A stretch of 34,740 nucleotides of DNA from Phaeospirillum sp. (GCA_030651575.1 JAUSFB010000012.1:1-34740), one strand, 5' to 3'; shown: positions 16,299-28,693, numbered from the stretch's first letter. Program-made: numbers and translations. Notes: generated from the sequence alone by a model not told the origin.

Positions 16299-18332
16299 GT
16301 GACTGTCGAGACCGCCCCCTCCGTCTGCCCCCATGACTGCCCCAGCGCCTGCGGCTTGGTGGTGGAGCGGCCCGCACCCGATCGGATCGGCCGGGTTCAC
16401 GGCGCCGCCATGCCCTATGTGGAGGGCGTCATCTGCGCCAAGGTCGCCCGCTATGCCGAGCGGGTGCACCATCCCGACCGGGTGCTGCATCCGCTGCGCC
16501 GGGCCGGGGCCAAGGGCGAGGGGCGGTTCGTCCGGATTTCGTGGGACGAGGCGCTGGACGAGATCGCCGAACGGTTCAAGGCGGCCTCCGCCCGGTTGGG
16601 GCCAGAGACGGTGTGGCCGTACTTCTACGCCGGCACCATGGGGCATGTGCAGCAGTCGGGCATCAACCGCCTGCGCCGGGTCATGGGGTGGTCCGGTCAG
16701 TTGAAGACCATCTGTTCGTCCGCCGCCAGCGCCGGGTGGGGGGCGGGGGTGGGCTCGAAATGGGGCGTGCCCCCCGGCGAGATGGCGCAAAGCGGCCTGA
16801 TCGTGGTGTGGGGGGCCAACCCTGCCGCCACTCAGGTTCAGCTGATGGGGCTGATCAAGCAGGCCAGGACCGCCAACGGGGCCAAGCTGGTGGTGGTCGA
16901 TCCCTATCGCACCGCCACCGCCGCCAAGGCGGACCAGCACCTGATGTTGCGGCCCGGTACCGATGGCGCGCTGGCTTGCGCGGTGATGCATGCGCTGTTC
17001 CGGGACGGGTTGGCCGACCGCGACTATCTGGCGCGCTACACCGACTGTCCCGAGCGGCTGGAACGTCATCTGCAAAGCCGCACGCCGGAATGGGCCGCCG
17101 CCATCACCGGATTGACGGTGGCGGAGATCGAGGCTTTTGCCGCGCTTTACGGCGGCGTGAAGAACAGCTATCTGCGGGTCGGCTACGGCTTTGCCCGCTC
17201 ACGCAATGGCGCCGCCAATATTCACGCGGTCAGCTGCCTGCCGGCGATCACGGGCGCGTGGCGGCACAAGGGCGGCGGCGCGGTTCAAAGCACCGGCGGG
17301 GTGTTCGACCTCGGCCGGACTCTGCTGGACGGGCTGGACGTGCCGCAGGCCAAGACCCGCGTGCTGGATATGAGCCGGATCGGCCCGGTGCTGACCGGCG
17401 ACGACCTGGGCGACGGGCCGCCGGTGACCGCCATGCTGGTGCAAAACTCCAACCCGGCGACGGTGGCCCCCGATAGCGGGCTGGTGCGCCGGGGGCTGAT
17501 GCGCGACGACCTGTTCCTGGCGGTGCACGAGCAGGTGATGACCGCGACCGCCCGCTTCGCCGATATCGTGCTGCCAGCCACCACCAGCATGGAACACGCC
17601 GACCTTTACACCTCTTATGGCCACACCTTTTTGCAGATGGCCAAGCCGGTGATCGCGCCGCTGGGCGAGGCCCGCTCCAATCACCGGGTCATCGCCGAGC
17701 TCGCCCGTCGCCTGGGGGCCGTGCATCCCGGCTTCGAGATGGACGAGGCCGAGATGATCGAGCAGGTGCTGGCGGCCTCCGACCTGCCCACCGCCGATGA
17801 ATTGCACGCCATGGGTTGGCTGAACTGCGCCAAGGTGTTCGATGACGCCCACTTCCTGTCGGGCTTTGGCCATCCCGATGGCCGGTTCCGCTTCGCGCCC
17901 GATTGGGGGGACGCGGCCATGCCGGAATTGCCCGACCATTTCGCGGTGACCGACGAGACCGATGCCGGGCATCCCTTCCGCCTGATCACGCCGCCGTCGC
18001 GGCACTTTCTCAATACCACATTCACCGAGACGCCGACCTCGCGAGCCGGGGCGGTGCGGCCCACCGCCCTGGTCCATGCCGAGGATTGCGCCCGGCTGGG
18101 ACTGGTCGATGGCGGGTTGGTCCGGATCGGCAACGCCAAGGGCTCGGTGGTGGCGCATCTCCAGGTCACCTCCGGCATCGCCAGGGGTGTGGTGGCGGTG
18201 GAAAGCATCTGGCCGGACGAGTGTTTTGTCGAAGGCCGGGGCATCAACCACTTGACCAGCGCCGACGCGGCCAAGCCGGCCGGTGGCGCGGTGTTCCACG
18301 ATACCAAGGTCTGGTTGGAGCCGGCGAGCTGA
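16299..18332 (+). CDS. Molybdopterin-dependent oxidoreductase (formate dehydrogenase/DMSO reductase superfamily)
   Basis: A 677-residue enzyme. The N-terminal [4Fe-4S] motif is CPHDCPSAC (Cys10, 14, 18) with the fourth ligand Cys46 in GVICAK. The molybdopterin domains follow: RISWDEALDEIAERF, VVWGANPAAT, VVVDPYRTATA, MLVQNSNPATVAP, ADIVLPATTSMEHAD. The C-terminal beta-barrel ends with ADAAKPAGGAVFHDT. No Tat signal is visible, so it is probably cytoplasmic. The GTG start at 16299 is chosen because AAGGCG precedes it at 8 nt and the Fe-S motif follows immediately; ATG at 16251 is an alternative. No ferredoxin, cytochrome or cofactor genes are adjacent, so substrate and partner are unknown. A normal Sec or Cys metal ligand could not be confirmed. 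Confidence 0.88.
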   Translation: MTVETAPSVCPHDCPSACGLVVERPAPDRIGRVHGAAMPYVEGVICAKVARYAERVHHPDRVLHPLRRAGAKGEGRFVRISWDEALDEIAERFKAASARLGPETVWPYFYAGTMGHVQQSGINRLRRVMGWSGQLKTICSSAASAGWGAGVGSKWGVPPGEMAQSGLIVVWGANPAATQVQLMGLIKQARTANGAKLVVVDPYRTATAAKADQHLMLRPGTDGALACAVMHALFRDGLADRDYLARYTDCPERLERHLQSRTPEWAAAITGLTVAEIEAFAALYGGVKNSYLRVGYGFARSRNGAANIHAVSCLPAITGAWRHKGGGAVQSTGGVFDLGRTLLDGLDVPQAKTRVLDMSRIGPVLTGDDLGDGPPVTAMLVQNSNPATVAPDSGLVRRGLMRDDLFLAVHEQVMTATARFADIVLPATTSMEHADLYTSYGHTFLQMAKPVIAPLGEARSNHRVIAELARRLGAVHPGFEMDEAEMIEQVLAASDLPTADELHAMGWLNCAKVFDDAHFLSGFGHPDGRFRFAPDWGDAAMPELPDHFAVTDETDAGHPFRLITPPSRHFLNTTFTETPTSRAGAVRPTALVHAEDCARLGLVDGGLVRIGNAKGSVVAHLQVTSGIARGVVAVESIWPDECFVEGRGINHLTSADAAKPAGGAVFHDTKVWLEPAS

Positions 18333-18354
18333 GGGGGGATCACCCGGACAACCT

Positions 18355-18431
18355 TGCGGCCAAGGGCCGGCGCGGCCCGTGCCGCGAAAGCCAAGCGAAC
18401 GGAGTTCGCGCCCGGCGACTGAGGGACAGAA
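18355..18431 (+). repeat. Structured dispersed element, copy 1
   Basis: A 77-bp unit identical to copy 2 (18434-18510), with start-to-start distance 79 bp. It can fold as a three-way junction: outer stem GCCGG 18366-18370 with CCGGC 18412-18416; hairpin A CGCGGC-ccgt-GCCGCG 18371-18386; hairpin B GCGAAC-gga-GTTCGC 18395-18409. It ends ACTGAGGGACAGAA. The stop codon of the upstream molybdopterin gene sits in a similar CTGAGGGG string. Confidence 0.85.
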
Positions 18432-18433
18432 CA

Positions 18434-18510
18434 TGCGGCCAAGGGCCGGCGCGGCCCGTGCCGCGAAAGCCAAGCGAACGGAGTTCGCGCCCGGCGACTG
18501 AGGGACAGAA
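18434..18510 (+). repeat. Structured dispersed element, copy 2
   Basis: This is a perfect tandem duplicate of copy 1. It ends directly against the AAGGAA ribosome site (18511-18516) of mipZ. If transcribed, it would be in the mipZ leader and could affect translation. Confidence 0.85.
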
Positions 18511-18521
18511 AAGGAACATCC

Positions 18522-19325
18522 ATGACCAAGCGCGCACATGTGGTCGTCGTCGGCAACGAGAAGGGGGGGACCGGCAAATCGACGGTGTCCATGCACCTGA
18601 TCATCTGCATGTTGGAGCAGGGATTGTCGGTGGGCAGTATCGATATCGATGCCCGTCAGGCCACGCTGACCCGCTATCTGCGCAATCGCGAGACCCGCAA
18701 GGATCTGGCCGAACTGGGGCTGCAATTGCCCGAGCATGTGGCGGTGCCGCCCACCCATGATCGCGAGGGCGACGAGGCCCGGTTGCAGGAGACGTTCCAG
18801 GCCATGGTCGCCAGGCATGACGTGGTGGTGATCGACACGCCCGGTAGCGATCACTACCTGTCGCGGCTGGGTCATTCCTTCGCCGATACCCTGGTGACGC
18901 CGCTCAACGACAGCCTGATCGATCTGGATGTGCTAGCCCTGGTGGAGCCCGGCACCATGAAGATCCAACGCCCCAGCCATTATTCCGAGATGGTGTGGGA
19001 GACCAAGAAGGCCCGCGCGCTGCGGGGCGAGAAGGCGGTGGTGGACTGGATCGTGCTGCGCAACCGGCTGTCCAATCTGGACGCCCGCAACAAGCGCGAT
19101 ATGGAAATGCTGCTGGCTGATCTGGCCAAGCGGGTCGGTTTTCGCGTCATTCCCGGTTTGGGCGAGCGGGTGATCTACCGCTCCATGTTCCTGGAGGGGC
19201 TGACCTTGCTGGATCTGCGGCAAAAGATCCTGGGCTTCGAGTTCAGCATGAGCCATGTCGCCGCCCGCCAGGAATTGCGGACCCTGGTGGAGGGCATCGG
19301 GTTGAACCGGCTGAAGGCGCAGTAA
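18522..19325 (+). CDS. mipZ: MipZ-type ParA/MinD ATPase (division-plane positioning)
   Basis: A 267-residue cytoplasmic P-loop ATPase. The deviant Walker A, NEKGGTGKST with signature Lys14, and the switch VVIDTPGSDHYLSR match the MipZ family, which forms ParB-linked gradients that keep FtsZ away from the poles in alphaproteobacteria. IDIDARQATLTRYL, LVTPLNDSLIDLD and DWIVLRNRLS are also close to Caulobacter MipZ. Length is normal (about 270). AAGGAA lies five nt before the ATG. Two tandem copies of a structured repeat lie directly upstream. galU follows after about 100 bp. No parAB or fts genes are in view. Confidence 0.92.
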   Translation: MTKRAHVVVVGNEKGGTGKSTVSMHLIICMLEQGLSVGSIDIDARQATLTRYLRNRETRKDLAELGLQLPEHVAVPPTHDREGDEARLQETFQAMVARHDVVVIDTPGSDHYLSRLGHSFADTLVTPLNDSLIDLDVLALVEPGTMKIQRPSHYSEMVWETKKARALRGEKAVVDWIVLRNRLSNLDARNKRDMEMLLADLAKRVGFRVIPGLGERVIYRSMFLEGLTLLDLRQKILGFEFSMSHVAARQELRTLVEGIGLNRLKAQ

Positions 19326-19349
19326 CCTCTCGTTGCTTCCCGGGCGCAG

Positions 19350-19400
19350 GCATGGCAAAACATGCCGCGACCGGTGCCGAGGGCGCGCCCCGTTGACCGG
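19350..19400. other. Hairpin-rich mipZ-galU spacer, possible diverged relative of the structured element
   Basis: GGCATG-GCAAAA-CATGCC is a perfect 6-bp hairpin, followed by CATGCCGCG...GGGCGCG, similar to parts of the element copy at 26054. The resemblance is partial and could be chance in GC-rich DNA. No T-run follows, so it is not called a terminator. Confidence 0.3.
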
Positions 19401-19428
19401 ACGAAACAATGCTCGAAGGGAGTTTCCT

Positions 19429-20307
19429 ATGTCGCGTCGCGTGCGTAAGGCCGTGTTCCCCGTGGGTGGCATGGGCACCCGTTTCCTGCCCGCCACCAAG
19501 GCGATGCCCAAGGAAATGCTGCCGGTGGTCGACAAGCCGTTGATCCAGTACGCGGTCGAAGAGGCCGCCGCCGCCGGGATCGAGCACTTCATCTTCGTGA
19601 CCGGACGCGGCAAGAACGCCCTGGAAGATCACTTCGACCACAATCCCGAGCTGGAGCGCATCTTGAAGGAGCGCGGCAAGTTCGATCTGGTCGAGGCCGT
19701 CACCAGTTGGATGCCCAAATCGGGCCAGATTTCCTATACCCGCCAGAGCGAGCCGCTGGGCCTGGGCCATGCCGTATGGTGCGCCCGCGATCTGGTGGCC
19801 GACGAGCCTTTCGCCGTGCTGCTGCCCGACGATCTGATCCTGGCCAAGACCGCCTGTCTGAAGCAGATGGCTGCGGTCCACACCGAGGTGGGGGGCCATG
19901 TGGTCGCCGTCTCCGACGTGCCGCGCGAGCACACCAAGCGTTACGGCATTCTGGATGTCGAATTTGACAATGGCCGCCTTGCCAAGGCCAAGGGACTGGT
20001 GGAAAAGCCCGATCCGGAAGTGGCGCCCTCGACGCTGTCGATCATCGGCCGTTATATCCTGCACCCGGCGGTGTTCGAGGTGCTGGACAAGAAGGAAAAG
20101 GGTGCCGGCGGTGAAATTCAGCTGACCGACGCCATCAGCCAGACCATCGGGATGGTTCCGTTCCACGGTTTGCGCTATGACGGCCAGCGGTTCGACTGCG
20201 GCGACAAGATCGGCTGGATGGAAGCCAATTTGGCCTTCGCCCTGGCCCGCGACGACACCGCCGAGGCGGCGCGCGAGTTGATCCAGCGTTTCGCCGCCGC
20301 CCTTTGA
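19429..20307 (+). CDS. galU: UTP-glucose-1-phosphate uridylyltransferase
   Basis: A 292-residue cytoplasmic nucleotidyltransferase: UTP + glucose-1-P to UDP-glucose + PPi. The N-terminus VFPVGGMGTRFLPATKAMPK is the nucleotide-binding signature, followed by MLPVVDKPLIQYAVEEA. The sugar and metal region has LPDDLIL, and the C-terminal part has VEKPDPEVAPS and GGEIQLTDA. The ATG at 19429 has GAAGGGA about 9 nt upstream; longer in-frame starts lack the family N-terminus. ugd follows 29 bp downstream, so its product feeds directly into the next enzyme; probably one operon. Confidence 0.96.
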   Translation: MSRRVRKAVFPVGGMGTRFLPATKAMPKEMLPVVDKPLIQYAVEEAAAAGIEHFIFVTGRGKNALEDHFDHNPELERILKERGKFDLVEAVTSWMPKSGQISYTRQSEPLGLGHAVWCARDLVADEPFAVLLPDDLILAKTACLKQMAAVHTEVGGHVVAVSDVPREHTKRYGILDVEFDNGRLAKAKGLVEKPDPEVAPSTLSIIGRYILHPAVFEVLDKKEKGAGGEIQLTDAISQTIGMVPFHGLRYDGQRFDCGDKIGWMEANLAFALARDDTAEAARELIQRFAAAL

Positions 20308-20336
20308 TTCTGCTAACGACCAAGGATTAGAGCGCC

Positions 20337-21644
20337 ATGCGCATCGCCATGATCGGTACCGGCTATGTCGGGCTGGTGTCGGGGACCTGCTTCTCGGAAT
20401 TCGGCATCCATGTCACTTGCGTCGACAAGGACGCCCGCAAGATCGAGCTGTTGGGCGAGAACGTCATGCCCATCTACGAGCCGGGCCTTGACGAGATGGT
20501 CGCCGCCAATGTGGACTCGGGACGCCTGTCCTTCACCACCGAGTTGGCTCCCGCCGTCAAGAGCGCCGACGCGGTGTTCATCGCCGTCGGCACTCCGTCG
20601 CGCCGGGGTGACGGCCATGCCGACCTGTCCTATGTCTATGCCGCCGCCGAGGAAATCGCCGACGCCATGGACGGTTATACCGTGGTGGTGACCAAGTCCA
20701 CCGTGCCGGTGGGCACCGGCGACGAGGTCGAACGCATCATCCGCGCCCGGCGTCCCGATGCTGATTTCGACGTGGTGTCCAACCCGGAATTCCTGCGGGA
20801 AGGCTCGGCCATCAACGATTTCATGCGGCCCGACCGGGTGGTGATCGGCACCGAGTCCGAGCGCGCCCGCAAGGTGATGAAGCAGCTCTATCGGGTTTTG
20901 TTCCTGATCGAGACGCCCATCGTGTTCACTTCGCGCCGCACCTCCGAGCTGATCAAGTATGCCGGCAACACCTTCCTGGCCACCAAGATCACCTTCATCA
21001 ACGAGATCGCCGATCTGTGCGAGAAGGTGGGGGCCGACGTCCATGACGTGGCCAAGGGCATCGGCCTGGACGGGCGCATCGGCAAGAAGTTCCTGCATCC
21101 CGGCCCCGGCTATGGCGGCTCGTGCTTTCCCAAGGACACGCTGGCGCTGGTCCGCACCGCTCGCGATTACAACGCGCCGCTGCGCATCATCGAAACGGTG
21201 GTCGCGGTCAATGACGAGCGCAAGAAGCAGATGGCGGCCCGCGTCGTCGCTGCCTGCGGCGGTTCGGCCCAGGGCAAGACCGTGGCGGTTCTGGGGCTGA
21301 CCTTCAAGCCCAATACCGACGACATGCGCGACTCGCCTTCCATCGACATCGTCACCGCCCTGGTCGAGGCCGGCGCCACCGTCAAGGCCTTTGATCCCGA
21401 GGGCATGGATGAGGCCCGCAAGCTGCTGCCGCGCGCGGTGCAGTATTGCGACAACGCCTATGCCACCATGCCCGGCGCCGACTGTCTGGTGATCATCACC
21501 GAGTGGAACGAGTTCCGCGCCCTGGACCTGGAGAAGGTCAAGTCGCTGCTCAAGGCTCCGACCCTGATCGACTTGCGCAATGTCTACGCGCCGGACGAGA
21601 TGAAGGAATTGGGCTTTGCCTATGCCAGCATCGGCCGGCCCTGA
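20337..21644 (+). CDS. ugd: UDP-glucose 6-dehydrogenase
   Basis: A 435-residue cytoplasmic enzyme that oxidises UDP-glucose with two NAD+ to UDP-glucuronate, a precursor for acidic polysaccharides and lipid A or LPS sugars. GTGYVG (residues 7-12) starts the NAD fold; STVPVGTGDEV and NPEFLREGSA are conserved; the catalytic Cys263 lies in GPGYGGSCFPKDT; LGLTFKPNTDDMRDSPS marks the UDP-binding domain. Length is typical. AAGGA lies upstream of the ATG. A terminator-like hairpin follows at 21677, so galU-ugd probably form a closed unit. Confidence 0.96.
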   Translation: MRIAMIGTGYVGLVSGTCFSEFGIHVTCVDKDARKIELLGENVMPIYEPGLDEMVAANVDSGRLSFTTELAPAVKSADAVFIAVGTPSRRGDGHADLSYVYAAAEEIADAMDGYTVVVTKSTVPVGTGDEVERIIRARRPDADFDVVSNPEFLREGSAINDFMRPDRVVIGTESERARKVMKQLYRVLFLIETPIVFTSRRTSELIKYAGNTFLATKITFINEIADLCEKVGADVHDVAKGIGLDGRIGKKFLHPGPGYGGSCFPKDTLALVRTARDYNAPLRIIETVVAVNDERKKQMAARVVAACGGSAQGKTVAVLGLTFKPNTDDMRDSPSIDIVTALVEAGATVKAFDPEGMDEARKLLPRAVQYCDNAYATMPGADCLVIITEWNEFRALDLEKVKSLLKAPTLIDLRNVYAPDEMKELGFAYASIGRP

Positions 21645-21676
21645 CGTCACCCTTATCTTATCTTACGGCAAGGGCC

Positions 21677-21703
21677 GGGCCGGAAGGTCCGGCTCTTTTG
21701 CTT
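21677..21703 (+). terminator. Intrinsic terminator after ugd
   Basis: GCCGGA-AGG-TCCGGC (21679-21693) is a perfect 6-bp stem, extended by two outer pairs including a G-U, followed by TCTTTTGCTTT. It lies 33 bp past the ugd stop. Confidence 0.7.
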
Positions 21704-21760
21704 TGGGCGATGAATAGCGTGTAGTCTGGCCGGCATCGGTCTGGCTGGAGAGTGGCCTGC

Positions 21761-26017
<4,257 letters not shown>

Positions 26018-26053
26018 GGGACGCCACCCCTGACGCGCCACCCGGCGCGGAGT

Positions 26054-26127
26054 TGCGGCCAAGGGCCGGCGCGGCTCATGCCGCGTAGCCAAGGGCGCGG
26101 ATGCGCCCGCCCGGCGCCTGAGGGACA
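26054..26127 (+). repeat. Structured dispersed element, copy 3 (diverged)
   Basis: It aligns end to end with copies 1 and 2. The outer stem GCCGG/CCGGC and hairpin A CGCGGC/GCCGCG are unchanged, but the loop of A is tcat instead of ccgt. Hairpin B is GGGCGC-ggat-GCGCCC instead of GCGAAC-gga-GTTCGC, so three pairs changed on both sides. It ends CCTGAGGGACA. It lies 36 bp after the mutase stop and 131 bp before the CBS gene start. Confidence 0.85.
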
Positions 26128-26258
26128 TCAAAACAAGACTTGGACGTTGAAATTCTCGGCCATGGGTCTCATTCTGGAGTCAATTCAGGGTAAGGCTGGG
26201 CATCGTCTCCCTGTTAGAACACGAAGCAGTTCAAAACAACTCCGAAGGGGGACTATCA

Positions 26259-26690
26259 ATGTCCGTTGAAGCTATTCTCAAGAGCAAGGGCAGTAACGTT
26301 TTCACCGTCCGGCCCGAACACTCGGTGGCCGACGCCGCCGCGCTGCTGACCACCAAGAAGGTGGGTGTGGCGGTGGTGTGCGACGCCAAGGGCAAACTGG
26401 TCGGCGTGCTGTCGGAACGCGACATCGTCAAGGGCCTGTCCCAGTACGGCAAGGCCGCGCTGGAGATGCCGGTCCGCAATATCATGTCCAGTCCGGTGGT
26501 CACCTGCGCCCCCGGCGATTCGGTCAAGGCGGTGATGGAGGTGATGACCGAGCGCCGCATCCGCCATCTGCCGGTACTGGAGAAGGACGATCTGCTGGGT
26601 ATCGTTTCCATCGGCGACGCGGTCAACTTCCGCCTGAACGAGGCTCAGTTGGAGATGAACGTGTTGCGCGATTTCGCCGCGACCCGCTGA
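26259..26690 (+). CDS. CBS-domain pair protein
   Basis: A 143-residue cytoplasmic protein made of two CBS motifs: residues about 8-62 (TVRPEHSVADAAALL, GVLSERDIV) and about 72-130 (VTCAPGDSVKAVMEVM, HLPVLEKDDLLGIVSIGDAV). Such pairs bind AMP, ATP, NADH or other adenosyl ligands in a cleft and act as energy sensors. No enzyme domain is attached. GAAGGGGG lies seven nt before the ATG. It appears monocistronic, bounded by the structured element upstream and a very strong terminator downstream. The partner protein is unknown. Confidence 0.92.
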   Translation: MSVEAILKSKGSNVFTVRPEHSVADAAALLTTKKVGVAVVCDAKGKLVGVLSERDIVKGLSQYGKAALEMPVRNIMSSPVVTCAPGDSVKAVMEVMTERRIRHLPVLEKDDLLGIVSIGDAVNFRLNEAQLEMNVLRDFAATR

Positions 26691-26700
26691 CTCCTTGTTA

Positions 26701-26748
26701 AAACCTCCCCCGGAGCCTGGGAAGGCTCCGGGGGAGGTTTCGTTTGTG
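26701..26748 (+). terminator. Strong intrinsic terminator after CBS gene
   Basis: A 17-bp perfect stem (26701-26717 with 26724-26740; AAACCTCCCCCGGAGCC and complement) closes a 6-nt loop and is followed by CGTTTG. It starts 10 bp after the CBS stop. The A/T-rich stem base gives both strands a U-run, so it could also work on the minus strand. Confidence 0.85.
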
Positions 26749-26774
26749 CATACCCCCCATGCGAGAACGTTTTG

Positions 26775-26841
26775 TTGCAGTGCAATATATCGTGTTGCGT
26801 TGCGGCGAGATTCGGGTAGATTGGCGTCATGTTGCAGCGCA
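26775..26841 (+). promoter_or_regulatory. Phasin promoter with candidate PhaR operators
   Basis: TTGCAGTGCAA (26775-26785) is a perfect inverted repeat, and TTGCAGCGCA recurs at 26832-26841. Between them, TTGCGT (26795-26800) and TAGATT (26817-26822) are spaced 16 bp apart and could be the -35 and -10. TGC-rich sites in front of phasin genes are the known targets of the PhaR repressor in several proteobacteria. Assignment to PhaR is inferred. Confidence 0.5.
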
Positions 26842-26879
26842 CAACGGTGCGTCTCACCAATCTTCGAAAGGGTTTCGCC

Positions 26880-27239
26880 ATGAGCATTAAGATTGAAGGT
26901 CTCGAAAAGTTTGTCGCCCTCGGCAAGGAAAATGCCGACGCCCTCGCCAAGAGCGGCGCCGCCACCGTGAAGGCTTTCGAGGAGATCACCAAGGCCCAGC
27001 AGGCCGTGGTCGCCAAGAATGTCGAGCAGGCCGATGCCGCCGTCAAGGCGATCCTGGCCGTCAAGAGCCCGGCCGAACTGGCCGATTTGCAGGGCAAGCT
27101 GGCCCGCGAGTCCATCGAGGCCGCCATCGCCGACAGCCGCAAGCTGGTCGAGCTGGCCACCGCCGCTTTCACCACCGCCTTCGAGCCCCTGAACGCCCGC
27201 TTCGCCGCGTTCCAGGCTCTGACCAAGACCGCCGCCTAA
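26880..27239 (+). CDS. phaP: Phasin family protein (polyhydroxyalkanoate granule-associated)
   Basis: A 119-residue, almost wholly helical protein with the Phasin_2 pattern: an N-terminal KIEGLEKFVALGKENADALA, Ala/Lys/Glu-rich amphipathic helices and LVELATAAFTTAFEPLNARF near the end. It has no Cys and no signal peptide. Phasins coat PHB granules and control their number and size; short phasins of this type (including Mms16/ApdA) are known in magnetospirilla, but I do not assign it to one of these. ATG at 26880 has GAAAGGG upstream; an open extension to 26829 is in the promoter region. A 12-bp terminator stem follows about 110 bp downstream. Confidence 0.82.
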   Translation: MSIKIEGLEKFVALGKENADALAKSGAATVKAFEEITKAQQAVVAKNVEQADAAVKAILAVKSPAELADLQGKLARESIEAAIADSRKLVELATAAFTTAFEPLNARFAAFQALTKTAA

Positions 27240-27350
27240 CCGAAGTTCGAGGGGCGCTCTTTCGCCGCTCTCGATCTTTCCGCCGTCGCATTGGGTGTCC
27301 GGGACTCTCCCCCCCATCCCGCTGTTTCGGATATTCGCGACGACGGACTG

Positions 27351-27386
27351 AACCCCGGCCATCCTCCCATGGCCGGGGTTCGCTTT
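27351..27386 (+). terminator. Intrinsic terminator after phasin gene
   Basis: AACCCCGGCCAT (27351-27362) pairs perfectly with ATGGCCGGGGTT (27369-27380) around loop CCTCCC, followed by CGCTTTTG. Confidence 0.8.
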
Positions 27387-27446
27387 TGTGCCTTCTCTTG
27401 CTCTCTGGCCTGTCGCCTACTACTTTGGGCCGAGGAGGAGAGTGAT

Positions 27447-28292
27447 ATGAGCTTTAAGGGCACCGATACCTACGTGGCCACCGAGGATCTGCTGGTGGCG
27501 GTCAATGCGGCGTTGCGGCTGGAACGGCCGCTGCTGATCAAGGGAGAGCCCGGTACCGGTAAGACCGTGCTGGCAGCCGAGGTGGCCCGCTCCCTGGGAC
27601 GCAACCTGATCCAGTGGCACGTCAAGTCCACCACCAAGGCCCAGCAGGGCCTGTACGAATACGATGCGGTGGCGCGTCTGCGCGATTCGCAGCTGGGCGA
27701 CCAGCGCGTCCACGATATCTCCAACTACATCGTCAAGGGCAAGCTGTGGGAGGCGTTCGAGGCTCAGACGCCGCCGGTGCTGCTGATCGACGAGGTCGAC
27801 AAGGCCGATATCGAGTTCCCCAACGATCTGCTGCTGGAACTCGACCGCATGGAGTTCCATGTCTACGAGACCAAGCAGGTGGTCCGGGCCGAACGCCGCC
27901 CCCTGGTCATCATCACGTCCAATAACGAGAAGGAGCTGCCGGACGCCTTTTTGCGTCGCTGCTTCTTCCACTACATCCGTTTCCCCGACCGCGACACCAT
28001 GGAACGCATCGTCGCGGTCCATTTCCCGGTCATCAAGCCGGCCCTGCTGCACGAGGCGCTGACCGCCTTCTTTGAAATCCGCGAGGTCGCGGGGCTGAAG
28101 AAGAAGCCGTCCACCTCCGAGTTGCTGGACTGGATCAAGCTGATCCTGGCCGAGGATCTCAGCCCGGAGGATCTGCGGACCAAGGACTCGCGGACCCTGA
28201 TTCCAAAGCTGCATGGCGCCTTGTTGAAGAACGAGCAGGACGTCCATCTGTTCGAGCGGCTGGCCTTCATGAGCCGGCGGGAGGGGCGCTGA
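27447..28292 (+). CDS. MoxR-type AAA+ ATPase
   Basis: A 281-residue AAA+ protein. Walker A is GEPGTGKT (residues 33-40); Walker B is LLIDEVDKAD near 116; sensor 1 is IITSNNEKELPDAFLRRC, with the arginine finger pair; a C-terminal lid follows. It belongs to the CoxD/MoxR group that works with VWA proteins as a chaperone for metal insertion or complex activation. A strong GAGGAGGAG ribosome site precedes the ATG. The TGA overlaps the next ATG (TGATG), so it is coupled to the hemerythrin gene and then to the VWA gene. Target complex is unknown; no CO dehydrogenase or methanol dehydrogenase genes are in the window. Confidence 0.92.
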   Translation: MSFKGTDTYVATEDLLVAVNAALRLERPLLIKGEPGTGKTVLAAEVARSLGRNLIQWHVKSTTKAQQGLYEYDAVARLRDSQLGDQRVHDISNYIVKGKLWEAFEAQTPPVLLIDEVDKADIEFPNDLLLELDRMEFHVYETKQVVRAERRPLVIITSNNEKELPDAFLRRCFFHYIRFPDRDTMERIVAVHFPVIKPALLHEALTAFFEIREVAGLKKKPSTSELLDWIKLILAEDLSPEDLRTKDSRTLIPKLHGALLKNEQDVHLFERLAFMSRREGR

Positions 28293-28684
28293 TGTCGATT
28301 ATCCAGTGGACCGAGGCCATGAGCGTCGGCGTCGAGGCCCTCGACAATGACCACAAGCACCTGATCCACCTGATCAACGGCCTGCATTATTCCGATACCG
28401 GCTTCTTTGAGGTGTTCAACGAGCTGCTGGACTACACCTGCACTCATTTCGAGCGCGAGGAAAACCATCTGGAAGCCATCGGCTATCCCGGACTCGACGG
28501 GCATCGCACCCAGCATGACGTCTTCACCAATCAGGTCGGGGCCATGCTGAAGCGGTATCGCGAGGAAGGCCTGTCCGAGACCGATCAAAGCGTCAGCGAC
28601 TTCCTGTGGTCCTGGCTGAAAAGCCATATCCTGATCGAGGATATGAAATACGCCGCCTGGACCAAGGCTCGGCACACGCTGTAG
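28292..28684 (+). CDS. Bacteriohemerythrin
   Basis: A 130-residue single-domain four-helix-bundle protein with all expected diiron ligands visible: His21 (DNDHKHLI), His52 and Glu56 (HFEREE), His71 and His75 (HRTQH), His112 and Asp117 (HILIED). The N-terminal W-x-x-x-x-SVGV motif is also present. It should bind O2 reversibly at a non-haem diiron site and may deliver or sense oxygen. It overlaps the MoxR stop by one base and is followed 9 bp later by the VWA gene, an unusual place for a hemerythrin and a hint that oxygen or iron matters to the MoxR-VWA target. Confidence 0.94.
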   Translation: MSIIQWTEAMSVGVEALDNDHKHLIHLINGLHYSDTGFFEVFNELLDYTCTHFEREENHLEAIGYPGLDGHRTQHDVFTNQVGAMLKRYREEGLSETDQSVSDFLWSWLKSHILIEDMKYAAWTKARHTL

Positions 28685-28693
28685 GGCTTTTTC

